Below the pieces are notes generated by a model. That model made no database searches and was not told the DNA's origin. It saw nothing but the letters and a program-made list of their open reading frames with translations. From Blumeriella jaapii (taxonomy: Eukaryota > Ascomycota > Leotiomycetes > Helotiales > Drepanopezizaceae), in NCBI GenBank assembly GCA_009599575.1, contig VWND01000025.1:186001-250000 (forward strand): a stretch of 64,000 nucleotides of DNA, given 5' to 3'. The position numbers and the translations under genes are program-made. Below, piece by piece: positions 23,340-34,000 of the stretch (position 1 is its first letter; each line of letters starts with the position of its first letter).

Positions 23340-23344
23340 CGAGC

Positions 23345-23538
23345 TAGAATGCTCGGGGTCGCGAATTTTATATACAATGGGTTGCGCTTATGGGTCACGT
23401 GACTTAACGCGAGGCCTAGTGGCCGAGATGGTCCGTGCCCAAACCTTAATCCAACACCATCAGCAATTATACCACTGGCAACCATACCACTGGCAACCAC
23501 CACTAGTAACTACCATTAGCCAGGCCAGGATCGTAACA
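23345..23538 (-). repeat. Gyp2-b 5' LTR, outer fragment
   Basis: Continues the LTR interrupted at 16941. It contains the perfect palindrome GTCACGTGAC at 23394-23403 and a CCACTGGCAACCATA-type minisatellite at about 23470-23515, and ends GATCGTAACA. Two bases later a Gyp1 LTR begins. Confidence 0.9.
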
Positions 23539-23540
23539 TT

Positions 23541-23622
23541 TGTAACGATTTAATTAGTCGGAGGGCTGGAAAATCAGTCAACTGGTCGCCGTATTTATAT
23601 GGTATAAGAAAAAAGCCTTTGG
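23541..23622 (+). repeat. Gyp1-d LTR fragment, left part
   Basis: First 82 bp of a Gyp1 LTR (TGTAACGATTTAATTAGTCG onward). It is interrupted after TTTGG (23618-23622) by Gyp3-a. The next 18 bp continue at 55141-55158, after which an inverted Gyp1 LTR begins. This is the outermost layer of the five-level nest. Confidence 0.88.
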
Positions 23623-23794
23623 TGTAAGGGGGCGAACGAGCAGAAGGTTCGTAGGTGATTTGCATTAACTACGAGGTTCTAAATTAGAGATGTCGCGAAG
23701 TCTAAGATACAATGTGTGCGGGCTCCGATGTCACGTAACAACAACGTGACCTTCGGACCACGTGACCAACGAACTGACGTCTTATCCCCTCATA
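23623..23794 (-). repeat. Gyp3-a 3' LTR
   Basis: 172 bp, TGTAAGGGGG to CCCCTCATA (CACA in the other copies), giving a TGTAAGGGG/CCCCTCACA terminal repeat. It contains three ACGTGAC-type boxes within 50 bp around 23730-23770, two of them CACGTRAC. TATA-like CATATATAG follows at the inner border. Confidence 0.92.
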
Positions 23795-23829
23795 TATAGT
23801 CCTTCTTCCCATTTTTTCTTACTCAATTT

Positions 23830-24330
23830 CTTCGTCGTCGGAATCTACTTTTATAAATCGAGCTTCGTTTCGAGCTTCGTTCGCGAGGCGTTTCTGTAAA
23901 CGAATGCGGGGTTCAGCTGGAATAATAAAAAAGATAGAAAAGGCAGGCTTTTCTAGTTTCGGAAGCAGAACAACTGGTTCTTTTGTAATAGAAAAAAAAT
24001 TGATAGCAGTCTTTTTATGTTTGATGACGGTTGTAAAAGCCTTTTTTGGTGGTAAAGGCTCGTTTTCGTTATTTATCGATTTAGCACGTTTCCTGTTAGC
24101 AATTCTGGCTTTAGCTAATTCTGCTTTAATCGGATAAGGTTTCTGAAAACGTATAGCGAATTCAGCTATAAAACTGTATATATTAATAACGTTTTTTAAT
24201 AATTTCCAAAACTAATTTTCGGCGTTATAGCCACGCTATTATATTAAATAAAAAAAGTTAAAATCTCGTTTAAAATCGAAAATAGCGTTTATAACCTATA
24301 GCAAGCTTTCGTTTGCGTCGATAAAAACAA
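23830..24330 (-). pseudogene. Gyp3-a chromodomain and basic C-terminal tail of pol
   Basis: Colinear with 30679-31180 of Gyp3-b, where the chromodomain reads better. The minus strand here carries the tail ending near the DSDDEE acidic stretch. The + strand frame over 23904-24137 is its antisense shadow. Gyp4-a is inserted at 24335 in the upstream chromodomain-coding part, with TSD ATGA. Confidence 0.75.
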
Positions 24331-24334
24331 ATGA

Positions 24335-24601
24335 TATAAAAGTAGGTAGGAAAACCAAACTGATACGGCCATATGTCGGTGGGTAAAATAATCTAGGAAA
24401 TCCCTAGAAAAGATTGAAAAAAGGAAAAAAAAAATAAGTAAAGGTATGAATTAGACTGCGTGCTTATGGTACTATTTAAAAAGATGCTTTGTTTTTATAT
24501 CTGTTAAAAGTAGTCAGTGGCAAAGGGTTTCGAAAAAGTTTATACCTCGATCATAATTAAAACTACTAACTTTTATTAATACAAAATATTACCGTTTTAC
24601 A
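24335..24601 (-). repeat. Gyp4-a 3' LTR
   Basis: 267 bp, TATAAAAGTAGG to CCGTTTTACA (intact ends TGTAAAA/TTTTACA seen in the copies at 58227 and 62984). Outside it lies the TSD ATGA. Confidence 0.92.
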
Positions 24602-27600
24602 TTTTGTTTTAAATAATATACGTAATCGTTTTTAATTACGACTAAAAAAAAATATAATTTTAATAAATACAATTTAGTTTATCTTATATAATTTAAAAAC
24701 TAATTAATTATAAACCAAACTTTTTAGCTTTATACTTTTTCGGTTTTTTAACCCGTTTTTGGCCTTTTTGCTATTGGCTTCTGCGAAAAAATAGCGTTTC
24801 GTTTATCGTTTAAATCATTTTATTCATTTTGCTTTTTTAAAAAATAGCTTAATAAAATGTCAATCGAAATATCGTTTAGACTTACGAACGTTTTGATAGC
24901 TTTTTCGTCGATAATATTATCAGATATCGCCGCGACGAATGCTTTTTACGACTTTTTTTCGTAAATAATAAATTTCAGCTTTTAAACATGATTTTACGCT
25001 TTGCAAAAAGCGCTGAAAAATCTTATATTAAAATCGTAGAAATAATCGATTAATTCGTCGTAATTAAAACCGATTAACGCTTTTGCTTCGCGCAAAATTA
25101 ATAAATCGGATTACGGTTGTTTATCGACGAATGCTTTTGAAAAAGCTCCGAAACTTATAAAAAAAACTATTTTACGAAATAGTTCGGAAATAATCGTTTG
25201 CAATCGAAATTATCGAAAATGCTGTAATTGCTTTCGCCGTAATATAAATAATATTAAATTGCTTATCGGATTATCGTTTTCGAAATAATTTTTATATTTC
25301 TGCGCCGTATAATTGTTCGAATAAATTAGCATCGCGCCGTCGGTTTTTTAAGTTTTGAATTTAACGAAAACTTTTTGCTTAGTCGAAAAGCTGACAAAAA
25401 TTATTTTATTTTTTATTTCGTAGCTTTCGGTTTCGTAATCCGATAAAATAGCCGAGGTTACTATTTTAAACGCGTTAAAATACGAAAAAGCTAAGCTTTT
25501 CTAAATGGTTTTAATTAGCTTGGCGTCGTAGTATAATTATAAATAAGCTTCGATTATTTCCGAATTATATGCGAGCGCAAGCAGAACGTAATAATCGAAA
25601 ATAGCGTCGGTAAAGTTTTCGATTTTTTTTTTTTTTTGAAAATCGGCGATATCGAATTTTATAATTATAATACGATCGGAGCTAGCGAAACCTAAGACGA
25701 TCGGAACGTTAAAATATGCTACGAAGCGGCAGTTTTTAAAGTTTCGGATAATTAAAACAGCGAAATAAAAGCCGGAATACATTTTAAAAGCTTATTAAAT
25801 AAAACTATAAAGCATATTAGCGAAAAAAGCTGTAAGCGCTTTTTAGGTTTTAACCAGTCGGAAATAATATTTGTATATAACTATTTTTTTTTTATAAAAT
25901 ACAGCAAAAGCTTGTTTTTTCCGTTGTAAAACCTTACGTAATTAACGAATTCGCAGCTTAATTCGGATAAATTCTAAAAAACACTTTCGGTCGAAAAGCT
26001 AGAAAAGTCGGCTTTTGAAAATATTTGTTGCTTTCACTTTTTCACGTTTCAATCGAGTTTTATAATTGCGCTAAAAGCTTTAAAATTTGCTTTGAAATTT
26101 GCGTAGCCCAAATAAGCTTTCGCACGCGCTTAAATAATTTTCGCAATTTTTCGTCGGAATATAAATTAATTATTAAAATCAATTTCGAATACGTCGTAAT
26201 CCGAATTTTTAATAGCAGCGAATCGATTAACAAAGCCGATAACATTAATTTCTTTTATAATCAAATCGTAATACGCCGCGTAATAATATACGTAAAAATA
26301 ACAGAATTTGCCGTTTTTTCTGGCGTTAACGTTATTTGTAAAAACGAAATTAAAAAATCGGAGTTTCTTAACGAAAAAAAGCTCGAATAAAAACGGGTTA
26401 CCGTTTTCAAAAGTCTTTTTTATTTGTTTTAACGTATTATATTTGCAATTTTCCGAAAAAAGCTTAGTTTAGTTTTCGTTCGAAGCAAAAAAAAAAAAGC
26501 TGACGGATTTACTTAGTTTTTATATAAAAATATCGAAATAAAACTTTTGAATTATTTCGTCGTCGAAAGCGAAAGTTTTAAATAAAATAATTTAATTTTG
26601 TGTTTTTTATATAATTTCTTTCGCGATAACTTCGATATTTTTTTTTAAACTTTTTCGGTCGAATCGTGCAATAGTCGAAATCTTAAATACTTTTATTAAA
26701 ATCTGAAATATTAGCGGTTCGACGTTTTTAAACGCAGCAGGCGTTTTTAATATTTGCGTATTTAATTTCGAAAAATTAAATTTAAAATCGTTTAAATTTT
26801 TCTTTTTCGAAATGCCGGCGTTTTTTAAATCTGATTTCGTAAAGTCGTCGCGTTTTTTATTAATTAACTTAAAACTTATAACTCGGCGTCGATTTCCGGC
26901 TGTTTTTATTCGCGGTGCCTTTTTTGCTAGCGACGTAAATAGTTTTTTTTTCCGAATAAAAAAAATTTCGAAAATATCGGCGCGCTTTTTTACGTTTTTT
27001 GTTTTTATTTTTTTTAAAATTGTTTTTATAAATACAATAAGTTTTTTGTATTCGAATAAGCGGTTGTTTATTATTACGCTTTTGATTTCGTTTTCGAATT
27101 CGTTTTCGATAATTAAAAATAAAAGTCGCCGAATTGTTTTGGCTGCTTTAAAAATATTAATTGCTATTGCGTATGTTTTTTCGAATTAAACGAGGATAAT
27201 ATTAGCTTTTTCGTTTCTTTCGTTATCGTAAGTTTAAAACGTCGGAATAGCGTCGTTTTTTTCGTTCGGTATAAAAATGCCGCATTTGGCAACGCTTAAT
27301 TTTTTGCTTTGAAAAAAGGTCAGATTTGGGATTTCGCAGCCGACTAAAATTCTTTTTGGCGATTGCATAGCGTCGTCGACCAGTTTGCAAATAGCTATAA
27401 AAAAATTTATAAATCTACGGGCCTTTGGATTATTAATTTTCAGAGTTTGCGCTTTAAAAATATAAGCGTTTAATATTTAAACTTCTTTTTTAATAAAAGT
27501 AATAGTTTCGAAAAAGCGAGCGAAATGCCGAAATAAAATAATACCGGTGATTTTGCTAAAAACGTATTTTTAAATATTTTTTTTTCGTTGATTTAGCAAA

Positions 27601-28060
27601 AAGCGTAATATTCGGTCTATTATTTTTTTTTTATTATTTCGAGCTTTTTTTACTTCGGCGAAAGCTTTTAAAGCGTTATCGTAATTTAGCAGAAACTTAT
27701 CGTAATTAAAGCTTTTACGAACGAATTCAGCTTTAATAAAGCTTTCGTAATCGAATAAAAATTCGTTAACGTTTTTAGTTATTATATCGAATTATTTTAT
27801 AAATGTTTTTACGAAAGCTGTTTATTAATTTAAAATAGCGGCATTATATATTTGCTTAAATTCGGAAAAATTGCGTATAATAGTTTCGTTCCAAAATAAA
27901 TTAAAAATAAATTTGTTAAATTTAGCAACGCTTTGCTTAAAAAACGATATAATATCGATAGGTTTATTAATTAAAAAAATATATTGTATTTGTTAAAAAA
28001 TAATTAAGAAAAAATACAAAGATTATAGAATATTTGTATTTAAAAGCTACGGAAATCCGC
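24602..28060 (-). pseudogene. Gyp4-a unidentified 3' reading frame downstream of integrase
   Basis: I do not recognise this gene. Minus-strand translation stays coding-like for over 3 kb, with stops mostly where Trp or Gln codons would be expected. It starts with stretches such as NETIIRNFSEFKQIYNAAI (near 27900) and VNEFLFDYESFIKAEFVRKS (near 27760). It continues through KRILVGCEIPNLTFFQSKK (near 27350) and the open parts 26060-26245 and 25537-25782 (with FYFAVLIIRNFKNCRFVAYF). It ends in a lysine-rich part near 24750. The product would be roughly 1000 residues. No RT, integrase, envelope or chromodomain motif was seen. The second copy at 58640-62000 is colinear. The + strand frame 26812-27189 is its shadow. 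Confidence 0.55.
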
Positions 28061-28061
28061 A

Positions 28062-28440
28062 TGCTGTTTTTTCAATAAATTATAATTGTTTAGATAAGCA
28101 TTCGTTTAAAACAACGAAAAAAATAAATAATACAGAAAGTAGCAAATAATAAAATATATAAAAAATAGTTTTCGTAAAATATGCGAGCAAAATAAATGTA
28201 TTAAATATGCGGCTTAAACATATACAAAGCTTTTGTTTTGGTAAACAAAAAGTACAGTCAAATAAAAAAAAGTATAATAAATGTCTCAAATAATATAAAA
28301 AAAGGTTTTAAAAATAAATAATATATATTAAAACAAGAATAATAAAATAGCATATAATAAAAAGAAAAACAATAAATAACAAAAGCAATAAAACAGTTAG
28401 TAAATAATTTTGTAAGCATTTTTCTTTTTTTCGGTCATAA
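28062..28440 (-). other. Very AT-rich spacer between integrase and the 3' frame of Gyp4-a
   Basis: About 380 bp of extreme AT content. A minus-strand frame (28080-28289, 69 codons) is hydrophobic and could look like membrane segments. However, AT-only DNA encodes Phe, Ile, Leu and Tyr by default, so no protein is claimed. The copy at 61960-62350 is similar. It could hold an intron, a promoter for the downstream frame, or nothing. Confidence 0.5.
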
Positions 28441-28499
28441 GTGGAATCACGATTTAAACTGTGCTTTCAGCAGCAGAAATATCGTTCGGTTGTTTTTAG

Positions 28500-30130
28500 A
28501 CCTTTCCAAAAGATTAAGCTTTTTTTTTTTTAAAAGTATAGTCGCTTTGATCGGAATCGTCGTCGGAATCGCTAAAGTCGGAATCGCCGTTTAATTCAGA
28601 ATTCAAAAGGTAGATTTGCTGGTTTCTTTTATAAAATCGCTTTAACCGGTTGGCGGCGAACGTTTTTTTCAGTTTTGTTTCATCGAGTTCCGTAAGCTTG
28701 TAATAGCTTTTATTTAATTCGGCTTCGCATACTTCGTAGGGTCCGAGCCATTTATAATTAAGCTTAATATCGGCCGATTTATCGATAACGCGCTAAACGT
28801 TGTAAATTAAAATCAGATTTCTTTTTTTAATTAGCGTTTTTTTTAAAACTTTGGTTTTATTTCAGATTTCTTTAATTACTTTCTTATACTTTTTTTTTCT
28901 TAGAATTATTTCTTTTATATTTATATCGCGGTAATCGAGCTGTTTAAATCTTATTGCTAATAAATTAGCTTTCGTTTTTATTTTAATTACGTTATAAAAC
29001 TTTTATATAAGCCATTTTGTTTTTAAAAGCAGTCGAGCGTTTTTGCCGTATTAAATAAAAAATGAAATCATTTTAGTAAAAGCGTATATATATATGCGTA
29101 TAGCAAAAAGCATTTTCGAAAATTTCCGCGATCAACGCTTATAGCTTTTTCGAATAGCTTTTAAAAAGCCGTCGAAAATATTTTTATAACTTCGTTTAAC
29201 GGATCCGTTGCTTTTTAAATTATAAGCTGAGATTTGAATACGCTAAATGCCGTATTTTTTTGTAAAAGTTTCGATAACACTTTTGTTTTCGGATTTATTA
29301 TCGACGTTTAATTTGCTAAACAAATCGTATCGATATACAACGTTTTCTTAAAAAAAAGTCGCTATAGCTTCGAAAATGGCGTTTCGGAAAAATCGCTTTT
29401 TAAATTATTCGAATAAATCGTTAATAGCGAATACGAAGCATATATAACCGCGATCGGTAATTAATACGCGTATAATATCGAAGTTGACTTTTTTTCAAAC
29501 TTTAGAAAACTACGTCGGATATAATAAGTTTTTTTTTCGGCCAGACTTTCGTTTTTAGTAAAAAATACAGCTTTTAACGAAAGCTTTGCAATCTTCGAAG
29601 CATTTTTTTTATTAAAAATCGTTTTTGATTCGGTGATAAATAGCTTTAGCTTTTTTATAAAATACTTTTTTATAAGTTTTTTTTATAATTTGAAACTTAT
29701 CAGCTTTATTATTTATTATTAAGCGTTTTTAATATATATTATTTTTTATTTTATATAATTTTCTGTCGGCTAAAATATAATCGAAAACTTGATTTTTAAA
29801 TAATTTAAATTAATAATTTAGCACGCTAAATAATTTAAATAAAATAATTAAATAATATGCGATTAAATAAAAGTTTTCGGTTTCGTAATTATCGATTAAA
29901 AGTTTATTTTCGTCGCTAATCGGCTTATTCCGATTGTTTTCGGTTAAATTTATTCGCGGTGCCAGCCGAAATAATAACGCGAATGCTTTTCGGCCCGAAA
30001 ATTAATGTTTTTTATTCGCGATGCTAGCCGAAATAACAACGCGAATAGTTTTGGCTTTATAAAACTTAAGGCGCAGATAGCAAAGCAGCCGATTTCGTTA
30101 GCAATTTATTCGTCGATATTTTGTTCGCTT
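28500..30130 (-). pseudogene. Gyp4-a integrase
   Basis: The core lies at about 29090-29560. It contains KLNVDNKSENKSV (second-Asp box), KYGI and SAYNLKSNGSVKRSY, where the catalytic Glu box (normally VERG-like) has lysine, a G-to-A change. The C-terminal GPY-type module at about 28590-28780 reads LNYKWLGPYEVCEAEL and TFAANRLKRFYKR, followed by an acidic DSDFSDSDDDSD tail. This distinguishes Gyp4 from Gyp3, which carries a chromodomain. Stops are scattered through the gene. Confidence 0.82.
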
Positions 30131-30139
30131 TGTTTAGCG

Positions 30140-30319
30140 AAATCAAATAAATAAAAGCGTTTTCGTTTAAAAAAGCCGTTTGCCGCTGTATTAATTATTT
30201 TTTTAATATATTTGATTTCGAAGTTTATAAATCGCATCTAAGCTATTTAATTAATAACGAAAGCTTTTGGCAGATTATTAGCTTTTCCGTTTAATTAATC
30301 GATAAAAACTTTTGCGTTT
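30140..30319 (-). pseudogene. Gyp4-a RNase H, C-terminal part
   Basis: Reads QLNGKANNLPKAFVIN-like sequence (one stop at the first Gln), then MRFINFEIKYIKKI and NTAANGFFKRKR, the conserved end of gypsy RNase H. Cop1 is inserted directly upstream with TSD CGTTT (30315-30319, 44517-44521). The N-terminal half is at 44522-44900. Confidence 0.82.
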
Positions 30320-30484
30320 TGTTGCGCTATATTTACATTCCTTTATTATCTTTTATTTCTTTTGTTCCAGATTTATTCTTTCTGTACGCTTTCAGTAGTT
30401 AAATATTCCTGGAGCTCGGAAAGGCTCGTAGTCACGTGATAACGAGCCTTCTCGGAAACTAGTTTTTCCGAGCGACTGATTAAG
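30320..30484 (+). repeat. Cop1 5' LTR, left fragment
   Basis: Starts TGTTGCGCTA. It includes GTCACGTGAT (30431-30440) centred in a stem formed by AAGGCTCGT and ACGAGCCTT. It stops at GATTAAG, where Gyp3-b is inserted (TSD TTAAG 30480-30484). The intact version is the 3' LTR at 44213. Confidence 0.92.
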
Positions 30485-30656
30485 TGTAAGGGGGCGAACG
30501 AGCAGAAGGTTCGTAAATGATTTACATTAACTACGAGGTTCTAAATTAGAAATGTCGCGAAGTCTAAAATACAATATGTGCGGGCTCCGATGTCACGTGA
30601 CAACAACGTGACCTTCGGACCACGTAACCAACGAACTAACGTCTTATCCCCTCACA
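30485..30656 (-). repeat. Gyp3-b 3' LTR
   Basis: TGTAAGGGGG to CCCCTCACA with intact ends. GTCACGTGAC is at 30592-30601, and further ACGTGAC/ACGTAAC boxes lie 10-35 bp downstream. It forms the direct pair with 36294-36465. Confidence 0.93.
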
Positions 30657-30678
30657 TATAGTCCTCCTTCCCATTTTT

Positions 30679-31180
30679 TTACTTAATTTCTTCGTCGTCG
30701 GAATCTACTTTTATAAATCGAGCTTCGTTCGCGAAGCGTTTCTGTAAACGAATGCGGAGTTCAGCTGAAATAATAGAAAAAATGGTAATAAAAGCAGGCT
30801 TTCCTAGTTTCGAAAGCAAAACAACTGATTCCCTTGTAATAAAAAAGGAATTAATAGCAGTTTTTTTATATTTGGTAACGGTTGTAAAAGCCTTTTTTAA
30901 TAGTAAAAGCTCGTTTTCGTTATTTATCGACTTAACACGTTTTCTGTTAGCAATTCTAGCTTTAGCCAATTTTGTCTTGGTCGGATAAAGTTTTTAAAAA
31001 AAACGTATAACGAATTTAGCTATAAAACTATATGCGTTAACAACGTTTTCTAATGATTCCCAAGACTAGTTTTCGGCGTTATAACCACGCCATTGTATTA
31101 AATAAAAAAAATTAAGGTCTCGTTTAAAATCGAAAATAGCGTTTATAGCCTATAGCAAGCTTCCGTTTGCGTCGATAAAA
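30679..31180 (-). pseudogene. Gyp3-b chromodomain and basic tail of pol
   Basis: After the integrase C-terminus the minus strand gives AIFDFKRDL, then WRGYNAENQSWE and a NVVNAYSFIA-like block. This is the chromodomain pattern (aromatic cage, W-K/R-G-Y, S-W-E-P-like). The open stretch 30679-30969 then encodes a 96-codon tail rich in basic residues (RIANRKRVKS, RLQKRFANE) ending with VDSDDEE. Chromodomains of such elements bind histone H3 methyl marks and steer insertion into heterochromatin. That role is known for the family and inferred here. Confidence 0.8.
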
Positions 31181-32490
31181 ACAAATAGGAAAAGAGGGTT
31201 TTTCTGCCCTGGGAAAAAGTCGTTGTAAACAAATTTGAACAGATTGGTATGAAAAACAAAATATAATAGTTTTTGTTCGAAAGGTAATTTCAGCCTGTAA
31301 CTGTAAAAGCTTAAAACTTCGGCGATCTTGTAAAAACCGTAGAATTTGTTATTTAGTTTTTTAACTGATTTGATGGAAATTATATTACGTTTGTTAAAAA
31401 ACACGTTATTTCCTACTTTATAAGCAAAAGCTGATTAGCGTTGTTAATTAAAATAATATTTTTGGTCGGCCAACGCTGAAATCAGATTTGTACGTAAAAG
31501 TAGTTCTAACTTTTTTATTTTGTCGGCGAAATCGTTTTCTTCCGTATTTACCATTCGCAAAATACGTGAAATAGAACCTAAAATAAGCTTAAGTAAAAAA
31601 AAGCTTATTCGGGAATAAAAGCTTTTGTTAGCGTAAAAAAAAGAAACTCCGGTAAAAGCGTTTACAGCGTTATTCGCTGCGAATTCAGCTAAAAAAAGCC
31701 AATCTTCCCAATCTTTTTAAGCGTATTCGACGAATTGTCTCAAATAAAAAAGTAAATAAGCGTTCGCGTTCTCGATTTGGCCGTCTGTTTCGAAATAAAA
31801 GCTAGTGGATAGCGTAATATTAGTTCCGAAACGGTAATTAATAACTTTTCAGAATTGTAAAACAAATAAAAAACCTCGGTTTGAAATTATAAAATCGGAA
31901 AAATCATATAAACGCCAAATATTTCTGCAAAACAATTTGGCTAAATCTGTCGCTTTTATAGCTATATAACAGGCTGTATAATATCGTTTTTTAGTAAAGC
32001 GACAAACTACTACTATAATCAAATTGTTTCGATTTTTATGCTTTTTCACTGGAAAGAAGCTTATAAAATCGACCGATATATGGTTCCAACGGCGTAAAAA
32101 AATAGGTAGGGATTTAAGAAATTCTTAATAGCGTTAATTAGTATTTGTATTGCGAAAGCAGCCGTTGCAATTGCGAACAAATTTTTTACAATCCTCGGAA
32201 ACTAATAGCTAATAATAATCCCTACTAATAATCTCGTAAAGCTTGTTTTTGCCAGAATGGCCTGTTTCTATTAAATCATAAGCCATTTGTAAAAGCCAGG
32301 TACGAATAGAAACGTTTAAATTCGATATATCGGAAACGTAAAATCGGTCTCGAAAATACAACTTATTATTACGTATAACGTATTTAAAAAGTTGTAACGT
32401 TTTAAATTTCGAAATACCCTTTGGTTTAAGCATTTCTTTTTTGATAGCGATCCACAGCTTATTAATAAAATAGTATTTATCCAAAAGTCG
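31180..32490 (-). pseudogene. Gyp3-b integrase
   Basis: The HHCC part is the open stretch 32209-32484 (YVIRNNKLYFRDRFYV, QMAYDLIETGHSGKNKLYE). The core is at 31849-32049 (VVCRFTKKRYYTACY, NIWRLYDFSDFIISNRG, so the second Asp is now Asn), followed by TDGQIENANAYL with the Glu retained. The C-terminal module at 31150-31404 reads FFNKRNIISIKSVKKLNNK and YRLKLPFEQKLLYFVFHTNL. Overall layout is intact, with few but decisive stops. Confidence 0.88.
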
Positions 32491-32539
32491 TAAAAGCTTT
32501 TCGTCGTTTGCTTCGGGTTATTTTAGCGAAGCCGGAAAA

Positions 32540-33060
32540 GCGATCAAAACTTCGGTTAAATAATATTCTTTAAAAAAAGCTTGGTTTTGGAACTGAATTC
32601 TTTCGTTTAAAAAGTCTTAAGAAAGGTTTTGAAAGCGTCGGATTAAAAAGTCAGGTTTGCCATTTTGTTTTCCAGGTTTGAATATAACTATAAAATCAAA
32701 ACCAGCTAAAAACTCGCTCCAGCGTACTTAACGCCTGTTGAATTGTTTAATCGTTATGAAATATTTCAAGTTTCGGTGGTTTGTAAATACTCGAATTAAA
32801 TAAGCAGCTCTTTATAATTCGGCTCGTCAACCTTCGAAGCAATGTATAATAGCGAAAAGTTTTTTGTTATAAATCTCGTAATTACATTTGGCAAAATCGA
32901 ATTTTTTCGATATAAAAACGACTAAATAAAATATTCCTGCATCGTTTTTCTGAAAAAGAATTCCCGAAAAAACGTAATCAAAAGCGTTAATTTCAACGAA
33001 TATCTCCTTATCAAAATTGAAATGGAACAACGTAAGTACAATCGTAAAAACCGATTTAAA
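32540..33060 (-). pseudogene. Gyp3-b RNase H
   Basis: The open stretch 32827-33030 reads FHFNFDKEIFVEINAFDYV (first catalytic Asp replaced by Asn), then [33 protein letters not shown] and LFAIIHCFEG. This is a near-complete N-terminal half of a gypsy RNase H. Confidence 0.88.
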
Positions 33061-33079
33061 AAACTCGAAAGCTTTTATA

Positions 33080-34000
33080 TAATCGTCGTTAAAATTTTAT
33101 TTAATATCTTTTTTCGTTAAATTCACCAAAAGTATAACGATTCTAAAAAAACCTTTGATAAATCGTCGATAAAAATTCGCAAAACCTAAAAACGCTTATA
33201 CGTTTTTAACGTTGGAAAAAAAATTCCAGCCCGTAATCGCTTCGAGCTTTTTAGAATTCATTTTGATTTTAATAATAGAAATAATTATCCCAAAGTAAAC
33301 GACTTTTTAAATTTCGAATTCGCACTTTTTTATATTTAATTGCAAGCCTGCGTCAGAAAAAGCTTAAAAAACAAAATTAACGTGTTTTCTGTATTTTTAA
33401 AAGTCGTTTAAATAAATTAAAATATCGTTTATATAAACTGTGCAAAAGATATTTAAATAAAATCGTAGAATATCGTTTATGCGAAATTAAAACGTAGCGA
33501 AAGCGTTGCATAATCCGAAAAGCATAATCAAAAACTCGAACAGGCCATATCTCGTATTAAATGCAATAAGCCATTTATGGCCTTTTTTTATTCGAATCTT
33601 ATTGAAAGCAGCGAAAACGTCGAGTTTAATATAATATTTGGCTTTGCTTAGTCGTAAAAGCGTTTTTTAAACTAATAGTAAAAGGTATCGGTTTTTAATT
33701 GTAATAGCGTTAAAAGCTCTGTAATCGACGCAAAATCGTAATCCTTTTTTTGGTTTTTTCGCGAATAAAATTGAAAAGGCTGCGGAAAAAAAGCTCGCTC
33801 GGATCCAATCTTTTTCGAGGTTTTCTTTAAGAAATTTGCGTAAAACTTAAAGTTCGTCGACTAACATATTATACAAAAGGCCGTATAAAAGTACTGTTCC
33901 AAATCGAAGTTCTATCGTATAATCAACGCCTTTTTTATAAAATGCAAATTTATCAGCTTCGATAAGGTCAAAAGCGGCTAAATAGTAATAGTAATAAAAA
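33080..34000 (-). pseudogene. Gyp3-b reverse transcriptase
   Basis: In order on the minus strand: [51 protein letters not shown] and the catalytic box VYINDILIYLND (YIDD expected, one Asp lost to Asn by G-to-A). [16 protein letters not shown] follows at the connection. The motifs are almost continuous, with about half a dozen stops. Confidence 0.88.

Larger units (their letters stand above)
12440..23538 (-). mobile_element. Gyp2-b, Ty3/gypsy copy, truncated at its 3' end
   Basis: Inverted copy of Gyp2-a: 12440-16503 matches 10245 back to 1 (excluding inserts). It lacks the integrase and 3' LTR because it ends at 12440, inside the linker after RNase H. Its 5' LTR is 16863-16941 plus 23345-23538, split by Gyp1-b. 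A 190-bp unrelated insertion lies in its RT at 13530-13719. No TSD could be identified because one end is missing. Confidence 0.88.

Noticed and set aside
26812..27189. Plus-strand frame of 125 codons, also present at 60710-61087 in the second copy
   Set aside because: It lies antisense to the coding-like minus strand of the Gyp4 3' region. Conservation between the two copies follows from shared descent, and the protein is only low-complexity Phe/Ile/Lys sequence.
30752..30988. Plus-strand frames at 30752-30988 and 23904-24137, similar to each other
   Set aside because: They are exact antisense shadows of the basic tail of Gyp3 pol, which fits the element's gene order.
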